A stretch of 64,000 nucleotides of DNA from Xanthomonas hortorum (GCF_024339125.1 NZ_CP101417.1:868001-932000), one strand, 5' to 3'; positions 39,439 to 48,660 are shown, numbered from the stretch's first letter. Program-made: numbers and translations. Notes: generated by a model not told the origin, from the sequence alone.

Positions 39439-39984
39439 GTGACCCCGATTCGTTCGTTCCTGGACCACACCCCGCAGCTGGGCGCACGCGTCTATATCGA
39501 CCCCGCCTGCACCATCATCGGCAAGGTGAGCCTGGGCGATGACGTCTCGGTGTGGCCGGGCACGGTGATTCGCGGCGACGTCAATCATGTGCAGATCGGC
39601 GCACGCACCAACGTGCAGGACGGCACCATCATCCACGTCAGTCACCATAGCCCGTTCAACAAGGCCGGCTATCCCACCGTGATTGGCGCAGACGTCACCG
39701 TCGGCCACGGCACCATCCTGCATGCCTGCACCATCGAAGACCTGTGCCTGATCGGCATGGGCGCCTGCGTGCTCGACGGCGCCACCGTCAAACGCTACGG
39801 ATTCGTTGGCGCCGGTGCGGTGGTCGGCCCGGGCAAGGTCGTTGGCGAAGGCGAACTGTGGCTGGGCAATCCGGCACGGCTGGCGCGCACGCTCAGCGAC
39901 AAGGAAATCGAGAGCCTGCATTATTCGGCGCAACATTATGTGCGGCTCAAGGGTCAGTATCTGGGTGTGCCGACTGGCGATTGA
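39439..39984 (+). CDS. Gamma-carbonic anhydrase family protein (YrdA-like)
   Basis: A 181-residue left-handed beta-helix protein with hexapeptide repeats. The zinc-type histidines of the family are visible: an upstream His in IIHVSHHSPF, and H90 and H95 in TVGHGTILHAC. It starts at a GTG (39439) with GGAGAG seven bases before; a longer frame from 39256 lacks similarity. Family members bind zinc, but not all have carbonic anhydrase activity. Confidence 0.88.
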   Translation: MTPIRSFLDHTPQLGARVYIDPACTIIGKVSLGDDVSVWPGTVIRGDVNHVQIGARTNVQDGTIIHVSHHSPFNKAGYPTVIGADVTVGHGTILHACTIEDLCLIGMGACVLDGATVKRYGFVGAGAVVGPGKVVGEGELWLGNPARLARTLSDKEIESLHYSAQHYVRLKGQYLGVPTGD

Positions 39985-40030
39985 TTGAGGGTCTGCGAGG
40001 CGGGCTCGCGCCTGGCGTTGACGTACCGGT

Positions 40031-40297
40031 TCAAGGCTGCGTCGCACGCTCCAAGGTCGTCAGCATCGTCAACGCCTGCTCGCGCGAAGCGCCGCACATC
40101 TCCAGCGATGGCCGCAGGCTAGCGCACACCGCCGGGCGCTGCGGCGAGCCGAACAAGCGGCAGCCCAGCTGCGCGTCCAGCTGCACGCACGCCACCCCGG
40201 CCGGCTTGCCATCGGGCATGCCGGGAATCGGCGAGCTGATCGAGGGCGCGATGCAGCAGGCAGCGCAGCCCAGGCGGCAGGAAAGCGTGGAAGACAT
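40031..40297 (-). CDS. YkgJ-like zinc/iron-chelating cysteine-cluster protein
   Basis: An 88-residue protein of the small cysteine-cluster (YkgJ) type: CRLGCAACC near the N-terminus, then [19 protein letters not shown] and [15 protein letters not shown]. Eight cysteines suggest a bound Zn or Fe-S centre. Function is unknown. A GTG two codons upstream (40303) is an alternative start. It is convergent with the carbonic anhydrase-like gene. Confidence 0.78.
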   Translation of the reverse strand: MSSTLSCRLGCAACCIAPSISSPIPGMPDGKPAGVACVQLDAQLGCRLFGSPQRPAVCASLRPSLEMCGASREQALTMLTTLERATQP

Positions 40298-40591
40298 CGG
40301 CACAGTTTAGCGGCGCGACGCAAGTGCAGCGCTGGCAGAAAACCACATTTGCCGAGCAACCTAACCGGAACGCCGCCAGCCGGGCGCGCTGCCAACGCAC
40401 TCCACGTCCGTTGGAACCAGCCCACTGCAGCCTGATCGCCCGGCAGCGTGCACGCTGCAATGACGGCCGCGCCGAACAGCTGCGTGCTAACGTGCCGGAT
40501 CACCAGAACGCGCCGCGACGGTTGCAGCAGCAACAGTTGCGACGCGCTCTAATTGCCAGCCACCGCTCGCCAATCAGCCGTCGAATTCGCC

Positions 40592-42463
40592 ATGCCCGAG
40601 TATCGCTCCAAGACCTCCACCCACGGCCGCAACATGGCCGGCGCCCGCGCACTGTGGCGCGCCACCGGCATGCGCGATGGCGACTTCCACAAGCCCATCA
40701 TCGCCATCGCCAACTCGTTCACCCAGTTCGTGCCCGGGCATGTGCACCTGAAGGATCTCGGCCAGCTGGTCGCACGCGAGATCGAGCGCGTCGGCGGCGT
40801 GGCCAAGGAGTTCGACACCATCGCCGTGGACGACGGCATCGCCATGGGCCACGACGGCATGCTGTATTCGCTGCCCAGCCGCGAGATCATCGCCGACTCG
40901 GTCGAGTACATGGTCAATGCGCATTGCGCCGACGCGCTGGTGTGCATTTCCAATTGCGACAAGATCACCCCCGGCATGTTGATGGCCGCGCTGCGGCTCA
41001 ATATCCCCACCGTGTTCGTCTCCGGCGGCCCGATGGAGGCCGGCAAGACCAAGTTGTCCGAACATAAACTCGATTTGATCGACGCGATGGTCATCGCCGC
41101 CGACGACAGCGCCTCCGACGAAAAGGTGGCGGAGTTCGAGCGTAGCGCCTGCCCCACCTGCGGCTCGTGCTCGGGCATGTTCACCGCCAACTCGATGAAC
41201 TGCCTGACCGAAGCGCTGGGCCTGTCGTTGCCCGGCAACGGCACCGTGGTGGCCACGCACGCCGACCGCGAGCAGCTGTTCCTGCGCGCCGGACGCGTGG
41301 CGGTGGAACTGTGCCACCGCTGGTATGGCGGCGAAGATCCCACCGCACTACCGCGCGGCATTGCCACCTTCGAAGCCTTCGAAAATGCGATGACGCTGGA
41401 TATCGCGATGGGTGGCTCGACCAACACCATCCTGCATCTGCTCGCTGCCGCGCAGGAAGGCGAAGTGCCGTTCGGCATGCAGGATATCGACCGCCTGTCC
41501 AAGCGCGTGCCGCAGCTGTGCAAGGTCGCGCCGAACACGCCGAAGTACCACATCGAAGACGTGCATCGCGCCGGCGGCATCATGGCCATCCTCGGCGAAC
41601 TGGCACGTGGCGGCCTGCTGCACACCAACGCGGCCACGGTGCACGCACGCACGCTGGCCGACGCCATCGCGCAGTGGGATGTCACCCAGACCGACGCGGA
41701 AATGGTGCACACGTTCTACAAGGCCGGCCCGGCCGGCATCCCCACCCAGATTGCCTTCAGCCAAGCCACGCGTTGGGACACCCTGGACACCGATCGCAGC
41801 GAAGGCTGCATCCGCGATGTCGCCCATGCGTTCTCGCAGGAAGGCGGCCTGGCCGTGCTGTACGGCAATATCGCCCGCGACGGCTGCGTGGTGAAGACCG
41901 CGGGTGTGGACGAATCCATCCACGTGTTCGAAGGCAATGTCCGCGTCTACGAAAGCCAGGATTCGGCGGTCAAAGGCATCCTCGCTGACGAAGTGAAGGC
42001 CGGCGATATCGTGGTGATCCGCTACGAAGGCCCCAAGGGCGGCCCCGGCATGCAGGAAATGCTCTACCCCACCAGCTATCTCAAATCCAAGGGCCTGGGC
42101 AAGCAATGCGCCCTGCTCACCGACGGCCGCTTCTCCGGCGGCACCTCGGGCCTGTCGATCGGCCACGCCTCGCCGGAAGCCGCCGCAGGCGGAGCGATCG
42201 GCCTGGTACGCGATGGCGACAAGATCTTGATCGACATTCCCAATCGCTCGATCAACCTGCTGGTGTCCGACGAAGAACTCGCCAGTCGCCGCGCCGAGCA
42301 GGATGCCAAGGGCTGGAAGCCGGTGGAGGTGCGCCCGCGCAAGGTCACCACGGCGTTGAAGGCGTACGCGTTGCTGGCGACCAGTGCGGATAAGGGTGCG
42401 GTGCGGGATAAGGCGTTGTTGGATGGTGTCGACTCACCGCAATTCAGTGCCAGCCACAAATAG
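40592..42463 (+). CDS. ilvD: Dihydroxy-acid dehydratase IlvD
   Basis: A 623-residue Fe-S dehydratase of branched-chain amino acid biosynthesis. Family signatures include [38 protein letters not shown] and [18 protein letters not shown] near the C-terminus. The ATG at 40592 starts [20 protein letters not shown], as in other IlvD. Downstream of ilvD is the established position of the chromosomal integron in Xanthomonas, consistent with the attC sites further on. Confidence 0.96.
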   Translation: MPEYRSKTSTHGRNMAGARALWRATGMRDGDFHKPIIAIANSFTQFVPGHVHLKDLGQLVAREIERVGGVAKEFDTIAVDDGIAMGHDGMLYSLPSREIIADSVEYMVNAHCADALVCISNCDKITPGMLMAALRLNIPTVFVSGGPMEAGKTKLSEHKLDLIDAMVIAADDSASDEKVAEFERSACPTCGSCSGMFTANSMNCLTEALGLSLPGNGTVVATHADREQLFLRAGRVAVELCHRWYGGEDPTALPRGIATFEAFENAMTLDIAMGGSTNTILHLLAAAQEGEVPFGMQDIDRLSKRVPQLCKVAPNTPKYHIEDVHRAGGIMAILGELARGGLLHTNAATVHARTLADAIAQWDVTQTDAEMVHTFYKAGPAGIPTQIAFSQATRWDTLDTDRSEGCIRDVAHAFSQEGGLAVLYGNIARDGCVVKTAGVDESIHVFEGNVRVYESQDSAVKGILADEVKAGDIVVIRYEGPKGGPGMQEMLYPTSYLKSKGLGKQCALLTDGRFSGGTSGLSIGHASPEAAAGGAIGLVRDGDKILIDIPNRSINLLVSDEELASRRAEQDAKGWKPVEVRPRKVTTALKAYALLATSADKGAVRDKALLDGVDSPQFSASHK

Positions 42464-42537
42464 AGGTCTGCGGTGATGTGGATCACGGAACTCGGCGCTG
42501 TTAGTCCGCTCAAGCTGCTGTGCGGTATCTGTTGGTT

Positions 42538-42699
42538 CTAGCCGGCCAGCCATTGCTCGGTCTGTTCGCGGACCTCGCTCAGCTTGCGTAAGATGTACAT
42601 ATCCAAGACGCCGCGGCGGTAGCTGCCGTTGAAGCGTTCGATGAAGTCTAAGGTGATGCCCTTGCACTCAGCCCATTCGGCCAAGGCCAGCGCGACAAA
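42538..42699 (-). pseudogene. IS3-family transposase remnant
   Basis: A fragment of an IS3-type integrase-core transposase: FVALALAEWAECKGITLDFI is joined directly to ERFNGSYRRGVLDMYILRKL and ends SEVREQTEQWLAG. Intact relatives have about ten more residues (around QPGKPTQNA) between DFI and ERFN, so a short internal deletion has occurred as well as loss of both ends. The Glu of the DDE triad (ERFN) survives. No activity is possible. Confidence 0.75.
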
Positions 42700-42787
42700 G
42701 TAAACGGAGCTTGTCCGGATAGCCGGGGCTGCGATGCGTTCCAACGTGCGGATGACGCGGGCGGCCGGTGATAACAAACGCTAGCTT

Positions 42788-42988
42788 GCTAGGGAAGAAC
42801 GTTGGGAACACTTCAAAGCCAGAGTGCGCGCGAAGGTGGAGCATCCGTTTCGTGTGATAAAGCGCCAGTTCGATTACATCAAGGTCCGCTATCGCGGCCT
42901 GGCCAAGGACTCCTCGCAGGTGCTCATGTTGTTTGCGCTCTCCAATTTGTGGATGGTGAGCCCCCAGCTGCTGCCGCACAACAGATAA
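42788..42988 (+). pseudogene. IS5-family transposase 3' fragment
   Basis: The frame from 42794 reads EERWEHFKARVRAKVEHPFR and continues to SNLWMVSPQLLPHNR followed by a TAA. It is the diverged C-terminus of the same transposase type as the four complete copies at 51-57.5 kb (RERRWEHFKASVRAKVEHPFR there). The 5' part and both terminal repeats are missing. Confidence 0.8.
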
Positions 42989-43117
42989 TGCTACCTGACG
43001 ACTGGATAAGCCGCCAGAAGATTAATGGCTTAAAACGCAAATGCCAACATTGCGCGACATCCCGGCAGTGCTAATTAAACTGCGAGATGCTGGTTAGTTA
43101 ATCATATCTCCCCTAAA

Positions 43118-43279
43118 ATGGGATTATTTGACGGTGGAGGAGGAAAATACAGATATGGGAAAGAAGTTCCTATCGATGAAGCTGTAGATTTAATTCTTTC
43201 CCACCTTCAGCAGTTAAACGCATCCTTGCTTGCAAATTTTCTCAAAATGAGTGCAACTCCAGTGGAGTCGAGTGGGTAG
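43118..43279 (+). CDS. Small 53-residue frame of unknown function
   Basis: ATG at 43118, 53 codons, beginning MGLFDGGGGKYRYGKEVPID and ending in TAG at 43279. Codon use is AT-rich like the neighbouring restriction genes. No strong ribosome site and no recognised family; it may be the truncated start of a longer lost gene. A hairpin with a T run follows it. Confidence 0.25.
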   Translation: MGLFDGGGGKYRYGKEVPIDEAVDLILSHLQQLNASLLANFLKMSATPVESSG

Positions 43280-43299
43280 GCAATCACCGAATTGGCAGG

Positions 43300-43324
43300 A
43301 TTTGATATTTACAATCAAATTTTT
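43300..43324 (+). terminator. AT-rich hairpin with T run
   Basis: Stem ATTTGAT/ATCAAAT with a seven-base loop, followed by TTTT. On the plus strand it looks like a weak intrinsic terminator for the small frame; on the minus strand it lies just beyond the McrC-like gene. Confidence 0.4.
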
Positions 43325-43332
43325 AACTGAGC

Positions 43333-44637
43333 TTAAGGCAGCTTCATCTCCAATAATTCCAAAATCGTCTGCCTCAAGGCGGACTCCTCCTCTTCGATAT
43401 CGAAAGCATCCAGCTTCATGAAATACTGAAAAAACTCGATTCCCGCGATAACTCCCAGGCAAGTAAGCCCTGAAGGACAATGCTCATTGGCAGGGAGAAC
43501 AAGAACACCATGTTTAGAACCGTAGGACAATGCGTAAGAAATTATCTGATTAAGATCAGATCGATCCGCCAAATTTTTAATGGATTTGTACTTTACATCG
43601 ATGACCAGGCTTGTGGCGTTTTCCATCCCGCTCTTGATCAATATATCCGGTGTTGCAACGACCGGTCTGTTGATGTAAATTCCTCGTGGAGAAGGGGAGA
43701 AAAGAGGCTTCTTCCCGCCAAATTTTCCGTCTTTATTTCCATCCAATACCCGATGACCGCGGCTTTCTAGATCGAAATGGTCCAACACAGCCAATACATA
43801 ACCTTCAAAAGCTTTCTCTAAGTTTAATATCAAGGCGCTAGCGCCAATGTTTCCAGAACTTGAAAAACTAAATCCTTTCCCTTGAAGGATTATCTTCCCA
43901 AGTGAGATTGCGTCTAAATAGCTCTCCTTGGTAGAGGGAATCTGCTGTTCGTGATCTGCAATCATCTGGTCGGCAAGCAAATCCTCTTCTCGCGCCGTCG
44001 ATATCATGGTGAAGTGATCCAGTAGCTCTACAACCTCCCGTTTGCGTTTTTTGCTACTCATCAATTCTTTGCTGTCCAGTATCCTTAGCAATACATGCTT
44101 TAGGAACCGGTTTGCAGAGTTGTCCACTGTCCTTTCATGCCAGGTCGAGACCATGCGGGAGTCTTGGAACTTTGCTCTTGCACGGACGGTCTGTGTCATA
44201 CCAATCCTGCCCTTGGGCGAGAAGCCAGAAGAAGAACGCGGCTGATAAAGTTTCAGCAAGCCTGTCATGCAAACTTCTTCCGTTGCTCTAAGAAAGAAGT
44301 CGCTGAGGAATTCGCTCAGCGCCTTTGATGAATAGTGATGAGGGCTGTATCTTCTCTTGAACTTCCTGAGAATGACAGGTTCATAATTTGCAAAGAATAC
44401 AATCCTCTCTAGGTTGGCGATCGGAACCTTTGGTATTATCTCCAGAGAAAACTTGGCGTTCACTGGGATTGTACCAATGTATCCTCCGGCTTGAAAAATT
44501 GGCTTTCCCTTCTTGAAGCGGACAGAGAAGTAGTCCCTCTGCAATATTTCCGGAAACGCGGATAGTTCGCCGCTAGCAGTAAGAAAATCCGAAGGAATCT
44601 CGATCTCGTCGTACTCTTTGACCTTAATAGTCCTCAT
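43333..44637 (-). CDS. McrC-like nuclease subunit (LlaJI.R2-like)
   Basis: A 434-residue McrC-family protein. The C-terminal PD-(D/E)xK nuclease core is visible as PVVATPDILIKSGMENATSL followed by VIDVKYKSI, with D...D-x-K spacing; the N-terminal half (VKEYDEIEIPSDF, EIIPKVPIANLERIVFF) resembles the part of McrC that contacts the NTPase ring. The ATG at 44637 overlaps the McrB-like stop (ATGA). As last gene of an operon with two m5C methyltransferases and an McrB-like protein it matches LlaJI.R2. Low GC marks it as acquired. Confidence 0.85.
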   Translation of the reverse strand: MRTIKVKEYDEIEIPSDFLTASGELSAFPEILQRDYFSVRFKKGKPIFQAGGYIGTIPVNAKFSLEIIPKVPIANLERIVFFANYEPVILRKFKRRYSPHHYSSKALSEFLSDFFLRATEEVCMTGLLKLYQPRSSSGFSPKGRIGMTQTVRARAKFQDSRMVSTWHERTVDNSANRFLKHVLLRILDSKELMSSKKRKREVVELLDHFTMISTAREEDLLADQMIADHEQQIPSTKESYLDAISLGKIILQGKGFSFSSSGNIGASALILNLEKAFEGYVLAVLDHFDLESRGHRVLDGNKDGKFGGKKPLFSPSPRGIYINRPVVATPDILIKSGMENATSLVIDVKYKSIKNLADRSDLNQIISYALSYGSKHGVLVLPANEHCPSGLTCLGVIAGIEFFQYFMKLDAFDIEEEESALRQTILELLEMKLP

Positions 44638-45959
44638 GTCGGTTGGGGCTGCTCTTGGAAAATACGTTTCCATGCAGAGTGAATGATACCAAGCTGCTCT
44701 TCATCATTTTTCAGGATTTTTTCGAAATGAAATACCAATTGATGATCCCAAAGACGTTGCAGGCTTTCGTCGGTCTTCGCCTTCATGAAATAGGCATGGC
44801 CAAGTCGACAAAGCTTGTTCGGATGATTAGCCAACCTGCTGAAGAACTGTTCCAAGAGCTGGCGGCGTTCTTCGCTCAATGAGGATTTCTGCAATTCGAT
44901 TCGCAGGCGTTCCAGATCCGGGTCGAAACGGATCTTCGCGAAACGTCGCTCGAACGCAAGATCCAACTCATCGACGCCCCGGTCCCACGGGTTCATGGTG
45001 CAGAGGATTATTAGATTCTGCGGAATGCTACAGATACGGCCAGAGGGCAGCCGAAACTCCAAATCTCGTTTGTCCCGTTCGATATAGGTCAAGGCTTCAC
45101 CGAAAACCCTAACAACATCAGTTCGACTCAACTCGTCGATGACTACGACGATGCTATCATCCGGTTGTTCGCGTGCTGCGTCGCAAGCTTTAAGGAAAAT
45201 CTTGTCCACCAGTGCAAATCCACCGACTTCTGTTGGTACGTAAGATTCAATGAAATCTTCATACTGGTACCCCGGATGAAATTGGATGAAAAACAAGTTC
45301 GCCGTTTTTCCATCGACAATCTTAAGTGCGACTTGACGGGCGTACCAGCTCTTGCTTGTGCCTGGTGCGCCAGTGAAGATCACTCCCGCATAGTCATCAT
45401 CAAGCAATGATTTGACATCCAAAATTATTGGATCTTCATCGGTCAGTAACGATGGAACAATGGGATTTTCAACCAATTCTTCATGAGTGCCTATATCTTC
45501 TTCGTATGCTGCAACAGGCATTTCCAGCTCCACATCCTCCACTTTCAACTGAGGGAATGCGCTCATATAGAAGTTTGCGAGTTTGCTTTCTTTTTTGGGA
45601 TTTCGAAGGAGGAGTTTGGGGACGAGTTCTCCGGCTGCACCGCCAGCATAGGCGAAGAATACCGTTCGCAAAGCAGGATAAAACAAGGATTTGCAGTGAC
45701 GAACCAGCGGATCGAACGCATCATCATTTGTTACGAAGAAGATGACATTTATCACATCGCGCTGACTTAATTGTTCCTTGGCGCGATTTCCAGCTTGTTT
45801 TGCTTTATTAACTATACTGACCCGTGCACTTTCCCCAAAGTTAGTCGATACCCACTGCTTTAGTTGGTCACCCTTTTTGTTGTTACGTGCATCAGCGGAC
45901 TGAAGTACCAAGATGGCATCTTTGAATCCACTCAGAAGTGCTTGATTAGTTTGCGACAT
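44634..45959 (-). CDS. McrB-like AAA+ NTPase (LlaJI.R1-like)
   Basis: A 441-residue protein. Residues 1-170 form an unassigned N-terminal domain (VINVIFFVTNDDAFDPLVRH; LRTVFFAYAGGAAGELVPKL), which would be the site-recognition part by analogy. The AAA+ domain has Walker A GAPGTSKS (197-204, with Ser where most have Gly), Walker B VVVIDELSR (271-279) and the sensor region CTMNPWDRGVDELDLAFERRF. McrB-type proteins use GTP to drive translocation with an McrC partner. The start follows the second methyltransferase stop closely, in one operon. Confidence 0.85.
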   Translation of the reverse strand: MSQTNQALLSGFKDAILVLQSADARNNKKGDQLKQWVSTNFGESARVSIVNKAKQAGNRAKEQLSQRDVINVIFFVTNDDAFDPLVRHCKSLFYPALRTVFFAYAGGAAGELVPKLLLRNPKKESKLANFYMSAFPQLKVEDVELEMPVAAYEEDIGTHEELVENPIVPSLLTDEDPIILDVKSLLDDDYAGVIFTGAPGTSKSWYARQVALKIVDGKTANLFFIQFHPGYQYEDFIESYVPTEVGGFALVDKIFLKACDAAREQPDDSIVVVIDELSRTDVVRVFGEALTYIERDKRDLEFRLPSGRICSIPQNLIILCTMNPWDRGVDELDLAFERRFAKIRFDPDLERLRIELQKSSLSEERRQLLEQFFSRLANHPNKLCRLGHAYFMKAKTDESLQRLWDHQLVFHFEKILKNDEEQLGIIHSAWKRIFQEQPQPT

Positions 45960-45960
45960 T

Positions 45961-47118
45961 TTATATAGCCGTTAGAGAGAACTTGTTAAGGGCTTCCAAA
46001 AAACCAGGTGGGAAATTTAAGTTACCCTTGTAAGCTCTATTCAAGAAACCTGTGACCGCGCGAAGAGACAGAGGCTTAGCATCATGTTCAAGAAATTCTC
46101 CGATGCCAACGAACCGCGTTGCCACAGGCCAATCCGAAGCGGATGCCTCAAACCGCTTTCCGTTAACCGACCACGCTGCGGATGGCCACTTGCCCTTTAG
46201 CGGGAGGTCGTTATTGGCATCGTAGGGCTCTGGATTCTGTAGCTTGGTAGCCAGCCATTCCGAAACAGGCACGGTCACAGAATTGCCTAATAATCGCCAT
46301 CGAGCCGAAGCCTTTACCACCTCCTCTGCAGGCTTGGTCCAATCGGCTTCGAAACCTTGAAGGCGTTCCGCGTCTCGGATCTCGGGAGTTCCTACTAGCC
46401 CGTCCGGAAAAAAAATGGCGGGAGGGGACGGAATACCAATTGTTGAGCCCGCTTTCAGCGGCGGAATGGCGTTGCGGGACAGGCCCATTGCGTATGTTCC
46501 TTCCGTCCAATAAAAGCCGATGTGATCGGAGACCGACATCTCGAGATTTCTCTCTTGTCGTTCTTTGCTATCGCCAGAAAGGAGCACTGAACGAGGATCG
46601 CCGTGTTTGGATGCTACAAAGTAGACTCGGTGCCGTCGTTGCGGCAGACCAAATGCCTGCGAGTTGATTACACGGTATGCCCAGTTGTAACCGAGTTTCT
46701 CGAATCCATCAGCGATGCGCGCCATTGCCTCGCCTCCATTGAGGTGAAGCATGAATCGAACATTTTCTAAGACGACCCATTCGGCTTCGCTGGTAGTAAG
46801 TATCCGGAATACTTCATCGACCAAAGAAGATCGATGACCATTGATGCCGATCTTCTGTCCAGAAGAACTCAGGTCTTGACAAGGGAATCCAGCACATAGG
46901 ACATCGCAATTGCCCAAAGTGTCTATAGCTCGAACATCGTCTATGAGATCCACACCAGGAAATTGGACTCGCAGAACCTGTTGGGCACCGGGGTCAATCT
47001 CGCACAAAACTTCTGTTCTATAGCCGGACCTGGAGAATCCGAGTTCTAGTCCACCTATGCCTGCAAATAAACCTACTACTCTTTTTATCGAATTTTTCTT
47101 CTTTGACTTGCTGGCCAT
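45961..47118 (-). CDS. DNA (cytosine-5) methyltransferase, second of the island
   Basis: A 385-residue m5C methyltransferase with the motifs in standard order: I GLFAGIGGLELGF (16-28), IV AGFPCQDLSSSGQ with catalytic Cys80, VI VVLENVRFML, VIII LPQRRHRVYFVAS, IX IRDAERLQGFEADW and X LLGNSVTVPVSEWL. The ATG at 47118 lies two bases from the stop of the first methyltransferase, so a single operon is clear. Two methyltransferases are expected for an asymmetric recognition site, one per strand, as in LlaJI. Confidence 0.93.
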   Translation of the reverse strand: MASKSKKKNSIKRVVGLFAGIGGLELGFSRSGYRTEVLCEIDPGAQQVLRVQFPGVDLIDDVRAIDTLGNCDVLCAGFPCQDLSSSGQKIGINGHRSSLVDEVFRILTTSEAEWVVLENVRFMLHLNGGEAMARIADGFEKLGYNWAYRVINSQAFGLPQRRHRVYFVASKHGDPRSVLLSGDSKERQERNLEMSVSDHIGFYWTEGTYAMGLSRNAIPPLKAGSTIGIPSPPAIFFPDGLVGTPEIRDAERLQGFEADWTKPAEEVVKASARWRLLGNSVTVPVSEWLATKLQNPEPYDANNDLPLKGKWPSAAWSVNGKRFEASASDWPVATRFVGIGEFLEHDAKPLSLRAVTGFLNRAYKGNLNFPPGFLEALNKFSLTAI

Positions 47119-47119
47119 T

Positions 47120-48610
47120 TCAATACCCGAACAGAGAGTGGGCGAAAACATAAGACAATTTTGGAGGAACAGCGTTCCCAATCAGTTTCGCTATTGCCGT
47201 CCTGGATCCAGCCGTCTCAAACGAGAAGTAATCAGGAAAGAATTGCAGTCTTGCAGCCTCCCGAGCGGTGAGTGTACGTCGTTGCGAGGGATGGACATAG
47301 CGCCCCATGCACATGCTGTAAAACCCACTTGTGATCGTCTGTGAGGGCTCGTTCCAACTCAGCTTGCCATAAACACTTTTGTACGAGTGGTTGCCGTGCT
47401 GGTGGCAAGGGGGGCGGAGCGAATCAGGTAAGTCCTCGACTTCGTTGTCGAACAGATGATCAATACGCTTTTTGTTGTCTTTGGATGGCGTTGATGGGGT
47501 ATTTGCCAGGGAGTCGGCCACTGCACATTCGAGATCCTTAATTGCCCACGCAGTGCCTCTTGAGGGTAAGGCATATTTCTGAAGTACTTTTTTGATATCG
47601 GGTTGATTAGAGCCGAGGCTTGCCAGGATCACCAAGCGGCGTCGACGTTGGGCCACCCCGATTTCGATGAGATCGACCGCACCCATGTCGATGGCATAGC
47701 CAAGCGCTGCGAGTGCCTTGATTGTTTTATCGACCACTCCACCCTTGTCATGTTTGGCACCAAGAACGTTTTCTATGAAAATGACACTTGGCTTGAGAAT
47801 TTTTGCTGCTCTTGCCATGACGAAATAAAGATCGTTCTTAGGATCATTTCGGCGTGAATAATTATTCAGGTCGGAATGGCCCTGGCAAGGCGGGCCACCT
47901 ACCAAAATATCCACCTTTCCAATTCTTTTGGCCAGTTCTCTCTCGATGGTCGATATTTCGCTGGCTTCCAGGTCGTCATTGAACATGTTGCGCACATCCG
48001 CAACGATGGCATTCGCGGCTGGAAAGTTGGCCTTGTAAACTGCATGTGCAGTTTTCTCGAAATCTACTGCAAGTGGAATTCTTATAGTCTTGCCAAGCGA
48101 TCTGCAAGCCTCCACAATTCCGAGAGTTATTCCCCCCGCTCCACAGAACAAATCGACAAGAGAGATATCCGCGTCGTCAATGGTAATCATCGGTGGAACT
48201 TGATCGCGGAGAAAAGCATGATCGTCTCCTCGAATCTCCAGCTTTCTACAAGCTAGCGTATTGACCGATCGGAGATTATCCCCAGCCTGATTATCATCAA
48301 TATATGACTCACCTTGTCGGTATTTCGCGAAATTTTCGTCCATTATCCTGCCTTTCTTTTTACTAGGCCTAGTTGAGCCTAGTTCACCAGCTATCGGATT
48401 GGTCGAACTAGGCAGAAGCTCAAGCTCCATATCCAACACAGCGAGGACCGCGAGGAGTTTGCGAGACCCGAGTTCGGGAGTACGTCCTCGTTCAAATCTC
48501 GACAGACATTCCTGCGTAATTCCTGCCTTCTCCGCGACGACGCCTTGCTTAATTTTTAGATCCTGCCGCCGGCGAGCAACCGCCACTCCAATTTCTTTGA
48601 TTGTTCGCAT
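47120..48610 (-). CDS. DNA (cytosine-5) methyltransferase with N-terminal XRE regulator domain
   Basis: A 496-residue fusion. Residues 1-65 are an XRE helix-turn-helix (VARRRQDLKIKQGVVAEKAG, ITQECLSRFERGRTPELGSR), followed by a linker to about 148 and an m5C methyltransferase: I LVDLFCGAGGITLG, IV VGGPPCQGHSDL with catalytic Cys242, VI FIENVLGAK, VIII VAQRRRRLVILAS, IX LTAREAARLQFFP, X LIGNAVPPKL. An N-terminal HTH on a methyltransferase usually provides autoregulation. It is the first gene of the four-gene operon; a TTTTGACA/TATCAAAA repeat lies just upstream. Confidence 0.92.
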   Translation of the reverse strand: MRTIKEIGVAVARRRQDLKIKQGVVAEKAGITQECLSRFERGRTPELGSRKLLAVLAVLDMELELLPSSTNPIAGELGSTRPSKKKGRIMDENFAKYRQGESYIDDNQAGDNLRSVNTLACRKLEIRGDDHAFLRDQVPPMITIDDADISLVDLFCGAGGITLGIVEACRSLGKTIRIPLAVDFEKTAHAVYKANFPAANAIVADVRNMFNDDLEASEISTIERELAKRIGKVDILVGGPPCQGHSDLNNYSRRNDPKNDLYFVMARAAKILKPSVIFIENVLGAKHDKGGVVDKTIKALAALGYAIDMGAVDLIEIGVAQRRRRLVILASLGSNQPDIKKVLQKYALPSRGTAWAIKDLECAVADSLANTPSTPSKDNKKRIDHLFDNEVEDLPDSLRPPCHQHGNHSYKSVYGKLSWNEPSQTITSGFYSMCMGRYVHPSQRRTLTAREAARLQFFPDYFSFETAGSRTAIAKLIGNAVPPKLSYVFAHSLFGY

Positions 48611-48632
48611 CGCTATACACTTTGAACTTCTA

Positions 48633-48652
48633 TTTTGACAATAGTATCAAAA
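48633..48652. promoter_or_regulatory. Inverted repeat in the restriction-modification promoter
   Basis: TTTTGACA-ATAG-TATCAAAA, arms matching in seven of eight bases, 23-42 bases upstream of the XRE-methyltransferase ATG. It is the right place for an operator bound by the fused XRE domain and overlaps where the promoter must be. An IS1595 end begins nine bases further upstream. Confidence 0.45.
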
Positions 48653-48660
48653 AATTATGT

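Larger units (their letters stand above)
42989..43332. other. AT-rich junction before the restriction-modification island
   Basis: About 340 bases of distinctly lower GC content than the core genome. It contains one small frame (43118-43279) and a hairpin followed by T residues (43300-43324). No integron integrase or attI sequence could be recognised. Confidence 0.5.

Noticed and set aside
43333..45959. Reading the McrBC-like pair as a classical type IV (methyl-dependent) restriction system
   Set aside because: Two cytosine methyltransferases in the same operon would make such an enzyme self-destructive; the gene set and order fit LlaJI better.
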